Below, piece by piece: positions 11,601 to 20,947 of a DNA stretch of 64,000 bases. Position 1 is the stretch's first letter. Each line of letters opens with the position of its first letter. The position numbers and the translations under genes are program-made. The stretch is from Asparagopsis taxiformis (taxonomy: Eukaryota; Rhodophyta; Florideophyceae; Bonnemaisoniales; Bonnemaisoniaceae). The stretch spans positions 186,001 through 250,000 of the forward strand of contig JALQPE010002041.1 of the NCBI GenBank assembly GCA_030407315.1. The letters are read 5' to 3'. A model generated the notes under the pieces. The model saw only the letters and a program-made list of their open reading frames with translations. It had not been told where the DNA came from and made no database searches.

Positions 11601-13208
11601 ATGGACGTTGTATATAATCATACTGCAGAGGACACTAATGAATCCAACCTTGACGCTCGGTTTTCATTTAATGGTATTGCTCCAAGGTACTACTATCGAA
11701 CCTGTGGGAATACACCAGTTGCTTATACTGGTGAGACGACATGCGCGAAGAGACAAGCCCACGAGCCCAGGTGTGGTATGTGCTACTCAAACGGTTCTGG
11801 ATGTGGAAATGAATTCAGAAGCGAAGCTCCAATGGCCAGAAAATTCATCATTGATTCCCTGAAGTATTGGGTCAATGAATATCAGGTGGATGGGTTTCGA
11901 CTTGATCTTCTTGGACTGATAGACATTGAGACTTTATCGACAGCTGTTTCACAATTGCGAGAAATTGACCCTAATATTATTGTTTACGGTGAGCCGTGGT
12001 GCGGTGGTCTAACACCTATTCGTATAACTGACAAAGGTAGTCAGAGGTCATTGGGATTTGCAGTTTTCAATGATTCTTTCCGTGATGCTCTCAGAGGATC
12101 TTCGTTCAATGTAGAGGAAACGTTTGTAATGGACGGTGGAAGAACGGCTGGTGTCAAGAGCGGCATAATTGGTTCTGTGGATACTTTTTGTGACTCACCA
12201 CTGGAAACGATAAATTATGTTGAATGCCATGATAACTACACACTATGGGATCATATGCGACATTACATTCGACATCGAATTGATGACATTAAGTTCACGG
12301 AGGAAGATATGAGGCGAATGCATAGACTGGCTGCTGTAGCCGTTTTTACTTCCCAGGGTATCCCATTCATGCAGCTAGGCCAGGAAATGTGTCGGACGAA
12401 GTTTGATGATGAAAACTCGTATGAGTCGCCTGACGAAATTAACATGGTGCGTTGGGAAGAAAAGGTGAGACAATGGACTACTGTGCAGTACTACAGAGGA
12501 CTTATTTTATTGCGCAGATCTCACCCAGAAATCTTTTGCAAGGAGACCAAAGAGCTTGTCCACAGTTCAATTACGTTTTTCGAAGATCTCTCACTCCCTG
12601 TTCCTGAAAGGTGTATAGCATATCAAGCTCTTGGTGATAGTGCATTGTTGCTACAGCGGCTGAGCCGAACTTTTCCCGGATCTCTTGAATCGGACCTGGT
12701 TGAGGAATCCCTGAAATGGTCGGCAGTTGTCGTTTTGTTTAATCCAACACCGCTTGAAGCCACGTTTACTCTACCAGGATATGAGACCGACCAAGTATGG
12801 CTACGAATTGTGGACGCCAAAACAGCAGGAATCCGAGACATTGGTGGCCCCTTCGTGGGGTCAATTGGTGTTGAGGGTCGTTCAGCTTCTGTGTTGCGAC
12901 AAGCCTCTGTGAAGGATAAGATGATTGCACAGCTTGACCTTCGACTAGCATCAGTGTCAGACAGCTACGCCAGTTTCCATGGTGACGACTTATTAACGAG
13001 ATATGCAGTTGGTCTGGATCAAACCAGAAGCCCACAGGAAGCTGAAGAAAACAAAATACTTGTGAATGAAAGAATATGCTTTGAAAGAAGGCGGGAAGAG
13101 CCTTTGCTGAAGCTGGGAAAAACTGAAGCAGAGGCCATTGCTGCATTGGATGTAAAATATGGAAAGCATAGTAGAGTAACTATCGAGCCACAATGCTCTT
13201 CGGGGTAG
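8652..13208 (+). CDS. Pullulanase (type I, GH13) with four PUD/CBM41-like modules
   Basis: Starch/glycogen debranching enzyme cutting alpha-1,6 links. From the ATG at 8652 (the frame opens earlier only with GTG) the protein has 1518 residues. PUD-like modules begin near residues 4 (LVIHYNRSDSDYNF), 237 (LRIYHTRLRNDIKNW), 338 (LYYHRFDDFNDWHDW) and 472 (FRIRYRRHLPNDYSKW). A CBM48-like module follows near 725, then the catalytic barrel. GH13 motifs: region I DVVYNHT (Asp985), region II GFRLDLLG (nucleophile Asp1085), region III YGEPW (acid/base Glu1114), region IV ECHDN (Asp1194). The stretch QLGQEMCRTK with ENSYESPDEINM is typical of bacterial type I pullulanases. There is no transit peptide: the first PUD starts at residue 4, suggesting a cytosolic enzyme acting on floridean starch. 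The second and third aromatic-rich PUDs look the most complete. Confidence 0.93.
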   Translation: MPLPHLVIHYNRSDSDYNFCHLILSPSAQSFQQCHPQSRTSFGAVFRLPLTAYPKSIHFIDPSNPTYDFPRPLPDRSLFSPASDSNFHIFVSHRDPHILPSPHPHLSPVLLPPLPNRPFLVAFLPHPLQVFPASRPYATPQSSDLFFVDTYSNPTPSLTITDDIIPPPSTSYPILQSSPAQFLPSDPPSLQKSDTDILQLIISQTSRAPRLSRLIPTLNLPPLSPSAAPVIPTNTHLRIYHTRLRNDIKNWTILLLSPTGTPFPETPVLSTDLYKQSAIFTVDLSKLPPSVQDDGFLITAVPLKAGKAYKPLKWTRKSGLHVVLAQSFPMLQTPSQADVMLYYHRFDDFNDWHDWQLHVWSEDYEQYPAMSTIVHPQAPHRSGVISFDLTSVLFPFGAKVYAEPEKTILRPEETIINEFGESVTNPAYRESYARDVKRSWVYGSISELHFIQGDTTPHHVALGRKQLLAKKRFRIRYRRHLPNDYSKWDLWTWDEHGPTNSKLAIAPEQGEARAYVDFIIDRSLYGSGSRIGFIPRKGGKLWTAQDGPARVWSAELLENADSQLQPSADPVTHAIANIEQLPTFIITESSDIVLRRLEEVKSMLTAQVETENTIHIRSPVPISWISPPRRGRLAVSATSIRLTGQNAQSLVNSCDDVRRISGQDIHFRKMREVSHIETQLVFRGAPFHEDFLIENVVVAVPGFNIVPLTWHIERDWDKYLYKGPLGWEYTKKGCSFRCFSPTADNVSVVLYESHEGDKGRTVVPMRRIPEGCWKAFIHGDLRGKYYKLLAEGENKQLFPGVEIIDPYSRCNSSHAGRGYIFGNETTPICPRPNIPPSETIVYELHIRDATIEEQSGVSKRGKFLGLTERNARMKYRKEDIAAPPLTHWTQEEFPGLPERSEVLELYSTGLDHIVQMGVNAIQIMPIQDFDNDESDETSYKWGYMPVHFNSPDGWYATRTTCETRITEFKKLVDASHSAGLKVIMDVVYNHTAEDTNESNLDARFSFNGIAPRYYYRTCGNTPVAYTGETTCAKRQAHEPRCGMCYSNGSGCGNEFRSEAPMARKFIIDSLKYWVNEYQVDGFRLDLLGLIDIETLSTAVSQLREIDPNIIVYGEPWCGGLTPIRITDKGSQRSLGFAVFNDSFRDALRGSSFNVEETFVMDGGRTAGVKSGIIGSVDTFCDSPLETINYVECHDNYTLWDHMRHYIRHRIDDIKFTEEDMRRMHRLAAVAVFTSQGIPFMQLGQEMCRTKFDDENSYESPDEINMVRWEEKVRQWTTVQYYRGLILLRRSHPEIFCKETKELVHSSITFFEDLSLPVPERCIAYQALGDSALLLQRLSRTFPGSLESDLVEESLKWSAVVVLFNPTPLEATFTLPGYETDQVWLRIVDAKTAGIRDIGGPFVGSIGVEGRSASVLRQASVKDKMIAQLDLRLASVSDSYASFHGDDLLTRYAVGLDQTRSPQEAEENKILVNERICFERRREEPLLKLGKTEAEAIAALDVKYGKHSRVTIEPQCSSG

Positions 13209-13553
13209 CGGGACAGAAATTATTTATACGAGCATATGTATGCTGATTGTAGAGAAAGAGATTTTTGGACACTGGCCCCAACGTTTGACTTGGCAAAACA
13301 CTTTAACGGTTTCGAGCATCTCCTACAGATGAACTGACATGCCGGACAGACCTCATGATTTATCTCAACCTTCTAACCTTAACGATATACTATTCACTTA
13401 CAACTCTTAGATTACGCGATAGTTTGGAAGGTGTACCAAGAAATGTAGGGCCGTCTGACAACAGACGTAGTTTCTTTGGATGACAACACGGGACAATAAA
13501 CGAAATGTTCCCTGAACTGCTTTATACTGCGGTAGAACTAGAAACGTTCTGGA
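13209..13553. other. Convergent 3' spacer, no gene
   Basis: Separates the pullulanase and trigger factor stop codons. It should hold both transcript ends. No ORF or structure of note was seen. Confidence 0.5.
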
Positions 13554-15158
13554 CTATTGTGCTCCCTCCTGTGCTGCTGCTTCCCCCTTCGGTGCCTCTT
13601 CTTCCTCCTTCTTCGGTGGTACAAATGTTATCTTTGCAGTCTTCTTGATGTGTTGCAAGACGAGATCACGTTCCAATTGGGCTTCAACTTGATCACGGAC
13701 CTTATCTTCCTCGAAGTCCTGTCCCTTCAATTCCGCTCGAACAAGGGCCATTTGGTTTTCAACTTCTTCGGGATCCACGTCAAGGCCCACTTCCTTTGCG
13801 ATCTTACTGATAGCAAAGTTTACCCTGAGTGTCTTCTCAACGTTTCCGCGAGAGCGGCTCTTGTACAGCTCATAGTTCTCCTTGGTAACCATTGCCTTGA
13901 CCTGCTGATCCGTCATCCCGTTGTCCTTGAAGGATGAGAGCATATTTGCAAACTTGTTCTTGACTTGATTCTCTACAAGTGATTCAGGAAGCTCAACTTC
14001 GACTATGGATGAAAGCTCGGTATCAATGGCAGTATTGATGTTCTTCTGTTGCGCGTTGTCACTTTCGTCACCAATTCGATCGCGGATAGTCGCTCGCAAC
14101 TCTTCGAGTGTCGCCGATTCACTGACTTGTTTCGCAAATTCGTCATTCAGCTCTGGTAGCACAATGTTTTGAATTGCGTGAACGGTAACTTCGAAAACAG
14201 CTTTCACACCGGCGAGCTCCTTTCGCGGATTGGCCTCTCGGAAACTAACATTGACATCTCTGGTTTCTCCGACGCTGGCACCAACAAGACCCTCAACAAA
14301 TCCCTCCATATACTGTCCTTCTTGCATTTTAATCTCGATTGACTTTCCATCTGCGATGTCTGGAAGTCTATCTCCCTTTGTGTTGTCATCTTTGCGATAG
14401 TATCCCACCAAATCGGCAACGAGAACTTGGCCAAGCTTTGCTGTGTCTCCATCTGGTGCGATAACTGGCATTGCCTCCTTCTTTTGGAGATCCTCCAGCG
14501 CTTTATCGACTAGACTTTCATCAAACAAAGCCTCCTCAGCTTCGATTTCCAAGTTTTCATATGAACGAGTTAACGTAGCTTCAGGCCAGACATCGATCTT
14601 TACCGAGAAGGTTAAAGGAGTGCTCGGGTCATAGCTTGCGATGACAGATTCGACACCTCCTTCCTGGGCAACTTCAGCTTGGCCAATGGCGTGGATTCCG
14701 CCTTCCTTCAAAGCCTTCTGGATGGACTTCTCGATGACTTCTTCGCATGCGGAAGCCTTGATTGTTTCCTTGCCGTACTGGTTGATGACGATTTGTTTCG
14801 GGGCTTTTCCCTTGCGGAAACCATCGATGCTGGCGCGCTTTGTGAGTTGTCGAACGACGGAGTCCCAAGCGGCTGAACACTCTTCTTTGCCTACAGAGAT
14901 TTCCAGGACAACTTGGCTGTTGGGAAGTGGTTCAGTTTTGACAGATAGACCCATGCGTGGGACGGTGACACGGGTGACGGCCTGCGGACAAACGGTCCTG
15001 CTCTGAACACGTTTTCCAATCCATGGAGAGGCACTGCTGACAAATCCGGTAGAATTCATGTTTTCGATTACAAGAAAGGGATGTTGGGTGGGAGGACGTC
15101 GTATGCGATTGAATTGAACGATGTTGAGGGAAAGATCGGAAGTCTTTGTGCTCGGCAT
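13554..15158 (-). CDS. tig: Trigger factor, plastid-targeted
   Basis: Ribosome-associated chaperone and peptidyl-prolyl isomerase homologous to bacterial trigger factor. The ribosome-binding signature GFRKGKAP is at residues 113-120. An FKBP-type PPIase domain (GQVLVADLVGYY through VNVSFREA) spans roughly 245-330, and the helical substrate cradle fills the rest. The tail is Lys/Glu-rich. The first ATG gives 534 residues. An in-frame ATG at 15059 starts MNSTGFVSSASPW, a better match to a red algal transit peptide (hydroxylated, basic, Phe near the start). Either start gives an N-terminal extension absent from bacterial proteins, so import into the plastid is inferred. It diverges from OXLD1 across about 380 bp. 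Confidence 0.94.
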   Translation of the reverse strand: MPSTKTSDLSLNIVQFNRIRRPPTQHPFLVIENMNSTGFVSSASPWIGKRVQSRTVCPQAVTRVTVPRMGLSVKTEPLPNSQVVLEISVGKEECSAAWDSVVRQLTKRASIDGFRKGKAPKQIVINQYGKETIKASACEEVIEKSIQKALKEGGIHAIGQAEVAQEGGVESVIASYDPSTPLTFSVKIDVWPEATLTRSYENLEIEAEEALFDESLVDKALEDLQKKEAMPVIAPDGDTAKLGQVLVADLVGYYRKDDNTKGDRLPDIADGKSIEIKMQEGQYMEGFVEGLVGASVGETRDVNVSFREANPRKELAGVKAVFEVTVHAIQNIVLPELNDEFAKQVSESATLEELRATIRDRIGDESDNAQQKNINTAIDTELSSIVEVELPESLVENQVKNKFANMLSSFKDNGMTDQQVKAMVTKENYELYKSRSRGNVEKTLRVNFAISKIAKEVGLDVDPEEVENQMALVRAELKGQDFEEDKVRDQVEAQLERDLVLQHIKKTAKITFVPPKKEEEEAPKGEAAAQEGAQ

Positions 15159-15538
15159 TGGTTATCAGGAGATCTGAGCTCGAGCCTCTAGGAAATTTGT
15201 CAAAGTTTTGGTTGAATTTGTACACAAAATCTCTTCTATACATTTCATGTTGCCACGTGTAGAATACATGGTTCAACTCTCTCTCCTCAGCTTTGCTGTA
15301 ATAGATTAACATTGTTTGACTCCATGTTCCACGCTCACTCTGCAGCCAGAGCTTCTACTCAACTAAATTGTTCTGCTAACGTGAGTCACCACCGCTCTAA
15401 TGCCGGCGAGAGAAACGAGAAAGCTGTGGCACGATTTCCTGATCAAAATTGGACAGACCAAGTCGAATCCTTCACAACTGGAACGGGAAGTGTGCTAGGA
15501 ATGTTCCATCGTCACAGATTGTTTGCTAAGATTTTGTG
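15159..15538. other. Divergent promoter region, trigger factor / OXLD1
   Basis: About 380 bp between two divergent starts. No clear TATA box was seen on either strand. A 75-codon ORF at 15312-15539 overlaps the OXLD1 start and is not called. Confidence 0.4.
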
Positions 15539-15787
15539 ATGCTTGCAAGAAAAGGAGTAAGCGCTGTGCATGTTGTGCAAATTTGCCGAACTTTTGCCCA
15601 ACGGCACACCGCCAAGCCATCTGTTGCCATGGTTCGATCAACAATTATAGCTCAGCCAAAAATGCCTGACGAATGGGAATGCTGCGGAAACGGATGCAAT
15701 GAATGTGTATGGGAGGTCTATTTCAAGCAAAATGCTGCATATCTCAAGCAGAAGAAGATAGCGGAGGCCAAAGAAATGGAAAAGTGA
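15539..15787 (+). CDS. OXLD1: Oxidoreductase-like domain protein (OXLD1 family)
   Basis: Small protein of 82 residues with the compact cysteine motif of the Oxidored-like family: ECCGNGCNECVWEVYF near residues 47-62, followed by a short charged helix. The N-terminal 40 residues are basic and free of acidic residues (ICRTFAQRHTAKPS), as expected for a mitochondrial presequence. Family members are mitochondrial and the biochemical role is poorly defined. The frame opens 3 nt earlier with GTG; the ATG at 15539 is used. The stop lies 24 bp from the stop of convergent PINX1. Confidence 0.82.
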   Translation: MLARKGVSAVHVVQICRTFAQRHTAKPSVAMVRSTIIAQPKMPDEWECCGNGCNECVWEVYFKQNAAYLKQKKIAEAKEMEK

Positions 15788-15811
15788 ACGACCAAGTTTA
15801 TTCGATGCCAA

Positions 15812-16459
15812 CTAGCTATCTTTATGTTTTCGCTTTTTCTTAATCTTGGACTTGCCTCCTATCTGTGCTAATAGTTTCTTGGCGGCTGCCTTCTTTTCGC
15901 GCTTCTCCCTTCGGAGCCTCTTCCGTTCTAAACGATCCAAGCGCTCCTGCTCCTTGGACGATGCCTCATTGTCGCACTGGTCACGAGCAGAATCGGACAA
16001 CTGCTCATCCTTCGGTTCCGTCTTTGTTTCAGGCAAAGGCGTTTGCGCTACGATACCAAAAATTTCCTGCAGGGCAGTTGCCGAATAATTTCGAACATTT
16101 TTACGTGCGGCACGACGTTGGTGATATCCTCGAGACTCTCTGGTAGTGCTCTTGGTAGAATCACGCGACGCCTCCAGAGCAGCAACGGTAGAATCAGCGT
16201 TATCGGCGGCAAGTTTTGCCAAGACGTCGTTTAAACCGGCGGAAACCTGAGCGGGCACTTTCCAAGCTTCCATTGAGGCTGCATTGGACTTGGCGCCAAT
16301 TCCGGCTAGTGTCCGTTTTCTGCGCAGTTTTATACTTTCAGTGATGCCATCCTCGTTGAGACCTAGTCCTTTGCCTTCGGACCAGCCCATTTTCTGGAGC
16401 ATTTTGTATCCAAACTTGCTCTTGTCATTTTGCCAATGGCTGGACGCGTCGAGTGCCAT
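15812..16459 (-). CDS. PINX1: PINX1/Gno1-like G-patch protein
   Basis: Nucleolar G-patch protein that in yeast and animals activates a DEAH helicase in rRNA/snoRNA processing, and in mammals can inhibit telomerase. The order is typical: SKFGYKMLQKMGWSEGKGLG at residues 14-33, then a basic segment (KLRRKRTLAGIGAK), a middle helical part and a strongly basic C-terminus (KSKIKKKRKHK). The frame extends upstream only to a TTG, so the ATG at 16459 is used (215 aa). It diverges from TOP1. Confidence 0.85.
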   Translation of the reverse strand: MALDASSHWQNDKSKFGYKMLQKMGWSEGKGLGLNEDGITESIKLRRKRTLAGIGAKSNAASMEAWKVPAQVSAGLNDVLAKLAADNADSTVAALEASRDSTKSTTRESRGYHQRRAARKNVRNYSATALQEIFGIVAQTPLPETKTEPKDEQLSDSARDQCDNEASSKEQERLDRLERKRLRREKREKKAAAKKLLAQIGGKSKIKKKRKHKDS

Positions 16460-16847
16460 GCCGCGCGCGTCGGTGCGTTGTGGGTCGGACAAAGCTCTCA
16501 GCCGCGCGCGCGCCGGCGACCGAGAGTACGGAACAATTGGAAGGCGTCGGATTAATCCTTACACAAGTGCAAACTTTTTGCATGCGGACCACGTATACGA
16601 CGTGTACGACGTGTCATCGGGAAACGGGCGCTGTGTGGCGCTGCGAGCGCTCGAGTCTGTTGTTTGGTGTTACCTGTGCATGCGGGGCGGGCGATTCGAT
16701 TACGCCCACTTTTTTTTAAGCTTTTGCAAACGAAACTACTTTTAGGTTAGGGTAAACAAGCGAACGCCCAAAATCCTTCATTGCGATAAACAGTCCCCAT
16801 TCCACCTTTCCGTGCTAGCGCAGGGATGCAGGCGCTGCAGCAATACC
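16460..16847. other. Divergent promoter region, PINX1 / TOP1
   Basis: Contains a direct tandem of the 9-mer TACGACGTG at 16596-16613, directly after a CGTATACG palindrome (16592-16599). These could be binding sites for a dimeric factor. No TATA box was seen. Confidence 0.4.
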
Positions 16848-18974
16848 ATGACCACCGCCGAGGAAAATCTCAACCTTGAGTTTTCCGCCCAACACATGCC
16901 GTTAAAGCGTGAGGCGCATGAACTTGCGCCCTCCACTACATTGTCAAGTTCCGATGACGAAATTCCGCTTCGTGCCAAGAAGAAGAGCCGTCCAAATGCC
17001 ACACCTGTGGACAACTCCAAAACGCCCCGTGCCTCCCGTCTCAAGCGCCCCGCAGCCCCCAACGCCCGCAAGACCAAGTCCGAAAACCTCCCTCAAGTGA
17101 AGCATGAGAATCGCCCAGAACTGTCCCCCGCTGCTGTCATGAATGGTAAGTCCAATGACGCCCCCGACGACAAGTCTGCTGAACAGGCTGGCTATCGATG
17201 GTGGGACGAGGACGGTGGCGAGGAGGCCTCAAAGTTCAAATGGACTACCCTCTCCCATAATGCAGTCCTCTTCCCGCCCGAGTATGAGCCCCATGGAGTC
17301 AAGTTGTATTACGACGGTGAACCAGTTGACCTTACTCCCAAATCGGAAGAGATCGCAACCTTCTATGCTGCAAAGCTGGAGACAGACTACGTCAAGAAGC
17401 CGACCTTCCAAAAGAATTTTTTCGAAGATTTTCGTACCTCTCTAAAAGGTTCTCCTGCATACAAGACAATCAAGAAACTCGACCTCTGTGACTTTTCCCA
17501 AATTCACGCACATCTCGAACGTCTGAAAGCTGAAAAGAAGGACATCCCCGCTGCCGAGAAGAAGAAGCGCAGGGAGGCAGAGGTGGAACGATGCAAGAAA
17601 TACACCACTGCCATCGTGGACGGTCGCGAAGAAAAGGTAGGAAACTATCGCGTCGAACCCCCAGGTTTATTCCTTGGCCGTGGAGAACATCCAAAAATGG
17701 GCAAGGTCAAAGCCCGTATCTATCCTGAAGATATCACAATCAACACAGGAGAAAACTCGGAAGTGCCTCGATGCCCTATGGAAGGTCACAAGTGGGGCAG
17801 CATTGTGCACAAGAGAGATGTCACTTGGCTTTGTGGTTGGAAGGATTCCATTACCGGAGGCTCAAAGTACGTCTGGCTCGCAGCTGGATCCGCATTCAAG
17901 GGAATGTCGGACCACGCTAAATTTGAGAAGGCACGCAAGCTATCCAAATACATTGAACGCATTCGACATGACTATCGAGCTGGCTGGAAGGCCAAAGTCA
18001 AGGAAGTTCGTCAACGCTCTGTAGCAATGTATTTGATTGATAAGCTAGCACTTCGTGTGGGCAATGAAAAGGGGGATGAAGAAGCAGATACAGTGGGCTG
18101 CTGCTCCTTGAGAGTCGAGCATATCAAGTTTGTTGAACCAAGCACAATTGAACTCGACTTTTTGGGTAAGGACAGTATTCGCTATTTCAACTCGGTTGTA
18201 GTTGAGAAGCCTGTGTTCGAAAATCTGAAACTGTTCACTCGAGGGAAGGGACCGTCTGATGAGATCTTTCATCGTCTAACGGTGACTGGATTGAACGACT
18301 ATCTCAAGTCTCTTATGGATGGACTGAGTGCTAAGGTGTTCCGTACATTCAATGCCTCACAAACTCTGGACAAGTTGCTGCAAGACACTCCGACAATGTC
18401 TGATTTAAATGAAAATATTGTCTTCTACAACCAGCAGAACAAAGAGGTGGCCATTCTCTGTAACCATCAAAGGGCTCTGCCAAAGGCGCATGGATCTCAA
18501 ATGGAAAAGATGGATAAGAAAATTGCAGATACTGAGGAATGGTTGAATGAGCTTCGGAAAGGGCGCGCCAAACTGAAAAAAGCAAAGGGAGATGAGTCAT
18601 CCGTCGAGCTAGTACAATGGATGCCTGCAAAGCCAGTTTTCGAAGATCGCATGGATGACAAGGCGCGAGCAGAAGAAAGGAAGCGTGCAGCAGCTGCACC
18701 TCGTGTAAAAGCAGTGAGGAAGAAGCGACTGGATCAGATCGAAGTCAACATCAAACAAGTGACAGATAGACTTGCAAAACTGAAAGCAGACATGCAAGTG
18801 AAGGAGGATCTGAAAACTGTTGCCCTTGGGACTTCTAAGATTAACTATCTAGATCCACGCATCACTGTTGCGTGGTGCAAGAAGCATGAAGTTCCGATTG
18901 AACGAATATTTGCCAAGACATTGCTGGTGAAGTTTGCATGGGCTATGGAAGCGAGTGAGGACTTCCGGTTCTGA
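16848..18974 (+). CDS. TOP1: DNA topoisomerase I (type IB)
   Basis: Nuclear type IB topoisomerase relaxing supercoils by a 3'-phosphotyrosyl intermediate. The N-terminal ~130 residues are charged and disordered with SDDE-type casein kinase sites. The core begins at NAVLFPPEYEPHGVKLYYDG. Catalytic residues are all visible: Arg in LRVGNEKGDEEADTVGCCSL, Arg in VFRTFNAS, His in NHQRALPK, and nucleophile Tyr667 in SKINYLDPR. A Lys/Arg-rich coiled-coil linker joins core and C-terminal domain. The ATG at 16848 (MTTAEEN) is used; 12 more codons upstream begin with GTG. 708 residues. Confidence 0.96.
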   Translation: MTTAEENLNLEFSAQHMPLKREAHELAPSTTLSSSDDEIPLRAKKKSRPNATPVDNSKTPRASRLKRPAAPNARKTKSENLPQVKHENRPELSPAAVMNGKSNDAPDDKSAEQAGYRWWDEDGGEEASKFKWTTLSHNAVLFPPEYEPHGVKLYYDGEPVDLTPKSEEIATFYAAKLETDYVKKPTFQKNFFEDFRTSLKGSPAYKTIKKLDLCDFSQIHAHLERLKAEKKDIPAAEKKKRREAEVERCKKYTTAIVDGREEKVGNYRVEPPGLFLGRGEHPKMGKVKARIYPEDITINTGENSEVPRCPMEGHKWGSIVHKRDVTWLCGWKDSITGGSKYVWLAAGSAFKGMSDHAKFEKARKLSKYIERIRHDYRAGWKAKVKEVRQRSVAMYLIDKLALRVGNEKGDEEADTVGCCSLRVEHIKFVEPSTIELDFLGKDSIRYFNSVVVEKPVFENLKLFTRGKGPSDEIFHRLTVTGLNDYLKSLMDGLSAKVFRTFNASQTLDKLLQDTPTMSDLNENIVFYNQQNKEVAILCNHQRALPKAHGSQMEKMDKKIADTEEWLNELRKGRAKLKKAKGDESSVELVQWMPAKPVFEDRMDDKARAEERKRAAAAPRVKAVRKKRLDQIEVNIKQVTDRLAKLKADMQVKEDLKTVALGTSKINYLDPRITVAWCKKHEVPIERIFAKTLLVKFAWAMEASEDFRF

Positions 18975-19458
18975 TCGCAACTTGGTCGCAAAGTCACAGT
19001 GCGGCACTTTACATTGACCGTTTTGCTACACTAGAGAAGAAACTAGTAGTAGGATTGACTAGCACAGGACATCCACGCACAGTGCCACGTTTTGCTGTCA
19101 TGGCATTGATTTTATACGACGAAATGGCTCCGTTAGTTGGAGAATGTACATTGCCTTGGCGAGTGTCGGATTGTTTTTTCTGCAGCCGACCGCTGTTGCT
19201 GTTGGTAGGATTGTCAGCCTATGTGTTGGCTTGCATTGCTTTGTTTGCTTACCTGCTGAATTGCGAGCGCGACACAATTGCGAGTGAATTTGTTCGAACA
19301 ATTGCGAAAGCATTTAATTAACAAGATACCTAGTTGCACGCCAACGCACCAATGTGGCAACAATCATGATTGTTTGTAAACAAATACAATAATCTGCGAC
19401 CCTTGACGACAAAATATTATTACAACACGTACAAGTACATCAACCACAAAAGCGATGT
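18975..19458. other. Convergent spacer with a doubtful small membrane ORF
   Basis: Between the TOP1 and transporter stop codons. A 73-codon ATG ORF on + (19100-19321) has one hydrophobic stretch (PLLLLVGLSAYVLACIALFA). There is no homologue I recognise and it sits where 3' UTRs are expected, so it is not called as a gene. Confidence 0.35.
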
Positions 19459-20637
19459 TCAACTCGCCTTGCTATCTACACTCGACACAACAGTGCCGGC
19501 AACGATCAGGCCAGCGCCACACATTCCCATAGTACCCAATGTCTCACCCAGCAAAGCGGCGGCGAAAACCGAAGCCCAAAGCGGCTGTGCGGCGAACAAA
19601 ATCGCCGTCTCACTGGGCGGCACCGTCGCCTGTCCCTTTGTCTGCATCCAACTCGTAGCCGCACTAACCAAAACGCCAGCCCACAACACAAGCAATACAT
19701 TCAAAAAAACGGCCATAGGCGTCCACGGCACGGAAGCGACAGCGGCCACTACACGCTGCTGCTTATTCACAATTCGAAACACGGAGCGCGCGGCGAGCCA
19801 AGCCACCGACATGAGTGCCTGAGTGACGACTTTAACAGCCACCAGAGCGCCCGAGTGCTGCGCATTCGCCCTGGCATGATGCGAAACGCGCAGCACGTAG
19901 AGCGTGACCAGCAGCGCGGACACGACTTCCAGCGCGTCACCGAGCCGCGACGCGGCGGCGGCGGCGGGCGGCGCAGCGGAGCCGAGGGTGAGGAGGGCGA
20001 CGCCGGCGAGCGCGCAGACGGCGCCGGCGGCGACGCGCACGGTGAGCGGTTCGATGCCGGCGGCGGCGGCGGTGAGCGGCACGAAGACGGTCGAGAGCTG
20101 GTTGAGAAAGGCGGCACGACTGGCTTCTGTGTAGCGTAGCCCGGCGATTTGCAGCGCGTTGGCGAGGAACATGAGGACGCCGAGCTCGGCGCCGGCGCGG
20201 AGCACGCGCGTGCGTGCGCGGGTGCGGATGTGCGCGGAGCGGAGCAGCGTGGGGACGAAGAAGAGCGAGGAGACGACGAGACGGGATGCGTTGAAAATTG
20301 AGGGCGGGAGTGCCTTGGGAATGGTGTAGAGCAGTTTGGCGCAGGCGATGAAGGAGGCCATGAGAAGCGGGACGAGGCTGAGGAGCAGACGACCTGGGAT
20401 TTGGAATTGGTTGTTGAGGAATGTTATTGGAACGGATCGACTGGCGGGTTGGGCAGGATTTGGGGATGCGGCGGATAATTGTGTGCTTGTTGCTGGGGCG
20501 CGGTAGGGCGTGTGGCGGAGAGTAGGGGTGGCGCGTGTGGAGCTGGTGCGTGGGATGGGGCGCCGGTGGAGACGGAGATGGTGGAGAGGCGATTGGCGGG
20601 GGAAAATTGCGGGGGATGGGACGAACGTGAAAGACAT
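19459..20637 (-). CDS. EamA/DMT-family transporter, probably plastid envelope
   Basis: Multi-span membrane protein of the drug/metabolite transporter superfamily, about ten hydrophobic helices in two EamA repeats. Repeat 1 shows the familiar AELGVLMFLANALQIAGLRYTEA followed by RAAFLNQLSTVFVPL; repeat 2 ends with SETAILFAAQPLWASVFAA and a final helix. The first ~95 residues are basic and Ser/Pro/Thr-rich with Phe near the start (MSFTFVPSPAIF), a likely plastid transit peptide. The ATG at 20637 is used because the 22 upstream codons open with TTG (392 aa). Ala-rich segments are coded by long GCG/GCC runs. The substrate cannot be predicted. Confidence 0.87.
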   Translation of the reverse strand: MSFTFVPSPAIFPRQSPLHHLRLHRRPIPRTSSTRATPTLRHTPYRAPATSTQLSAASPNPAQPASRSVPITFLNNQFQIPGRLLLSLVPLLMASFIACAKLLYTIPKALPPSIFNASRLVVSSLFFVPTLLRSAHIRTRARTRVLRAGAELGVLMFLANALQIAGLRYTEASRAAFLNQLSTVFVPLTAAAAGIEPLTVRVAAGAVCALAGVALLTLGSAAPPAAAAASRLGDALEVVSALLVTLYVLRVSHHARANAQHSGALVAVKVVTQALMSVAWLAARSVFRIVNKQQRVVAAVASVPWTPMAVFLNVLLVLWAGVLVSAATSWMQTKGQATVPPSETAILFAAQPLWASVFAAALLGETLGTMGMCGAGLIVAGTVVSSVDSKAS

Positions 20638-20947
20638 TTTAGAGGGTGGAAGCTTGAGAGGTAGTTGTGGTGTTGAGTCGGTGAGAGGAAATATCTCATT
20701 CAAGTAGTGATCTGCGGATTAAAGTTATCTGGAATTGGCCGTTGTCAGGAAGAATGTGGCTGTGGTACAATGGGCGACACGCGTTGAAAAGCATCAATTG
20801 CACAGGTCAATCGGGCCATGTGGCAAATTTGATGCATAACGAATGCAAACACATGCGCCGTGTCATATCCTTTTCAAATTTTAATCATTTTACAACACCG
20901 TTAGTCAAGACACCAACGCGCCATCTTTCCATAAAATCTCCAACATA
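20638..20947. other. Intergenic, no gene recognised
   Basis: Holds the 3' end of YceD and the promoter of the transporter on the minus strand. No clear motif was seen. Confidence 0.4.

Noticed and set aside
19100..19321. Small membrane protein gene
   Set aside because: One hydrophobic stretch and an ATG, but it sits in the 3' spacer of two convergent genes with no family match.
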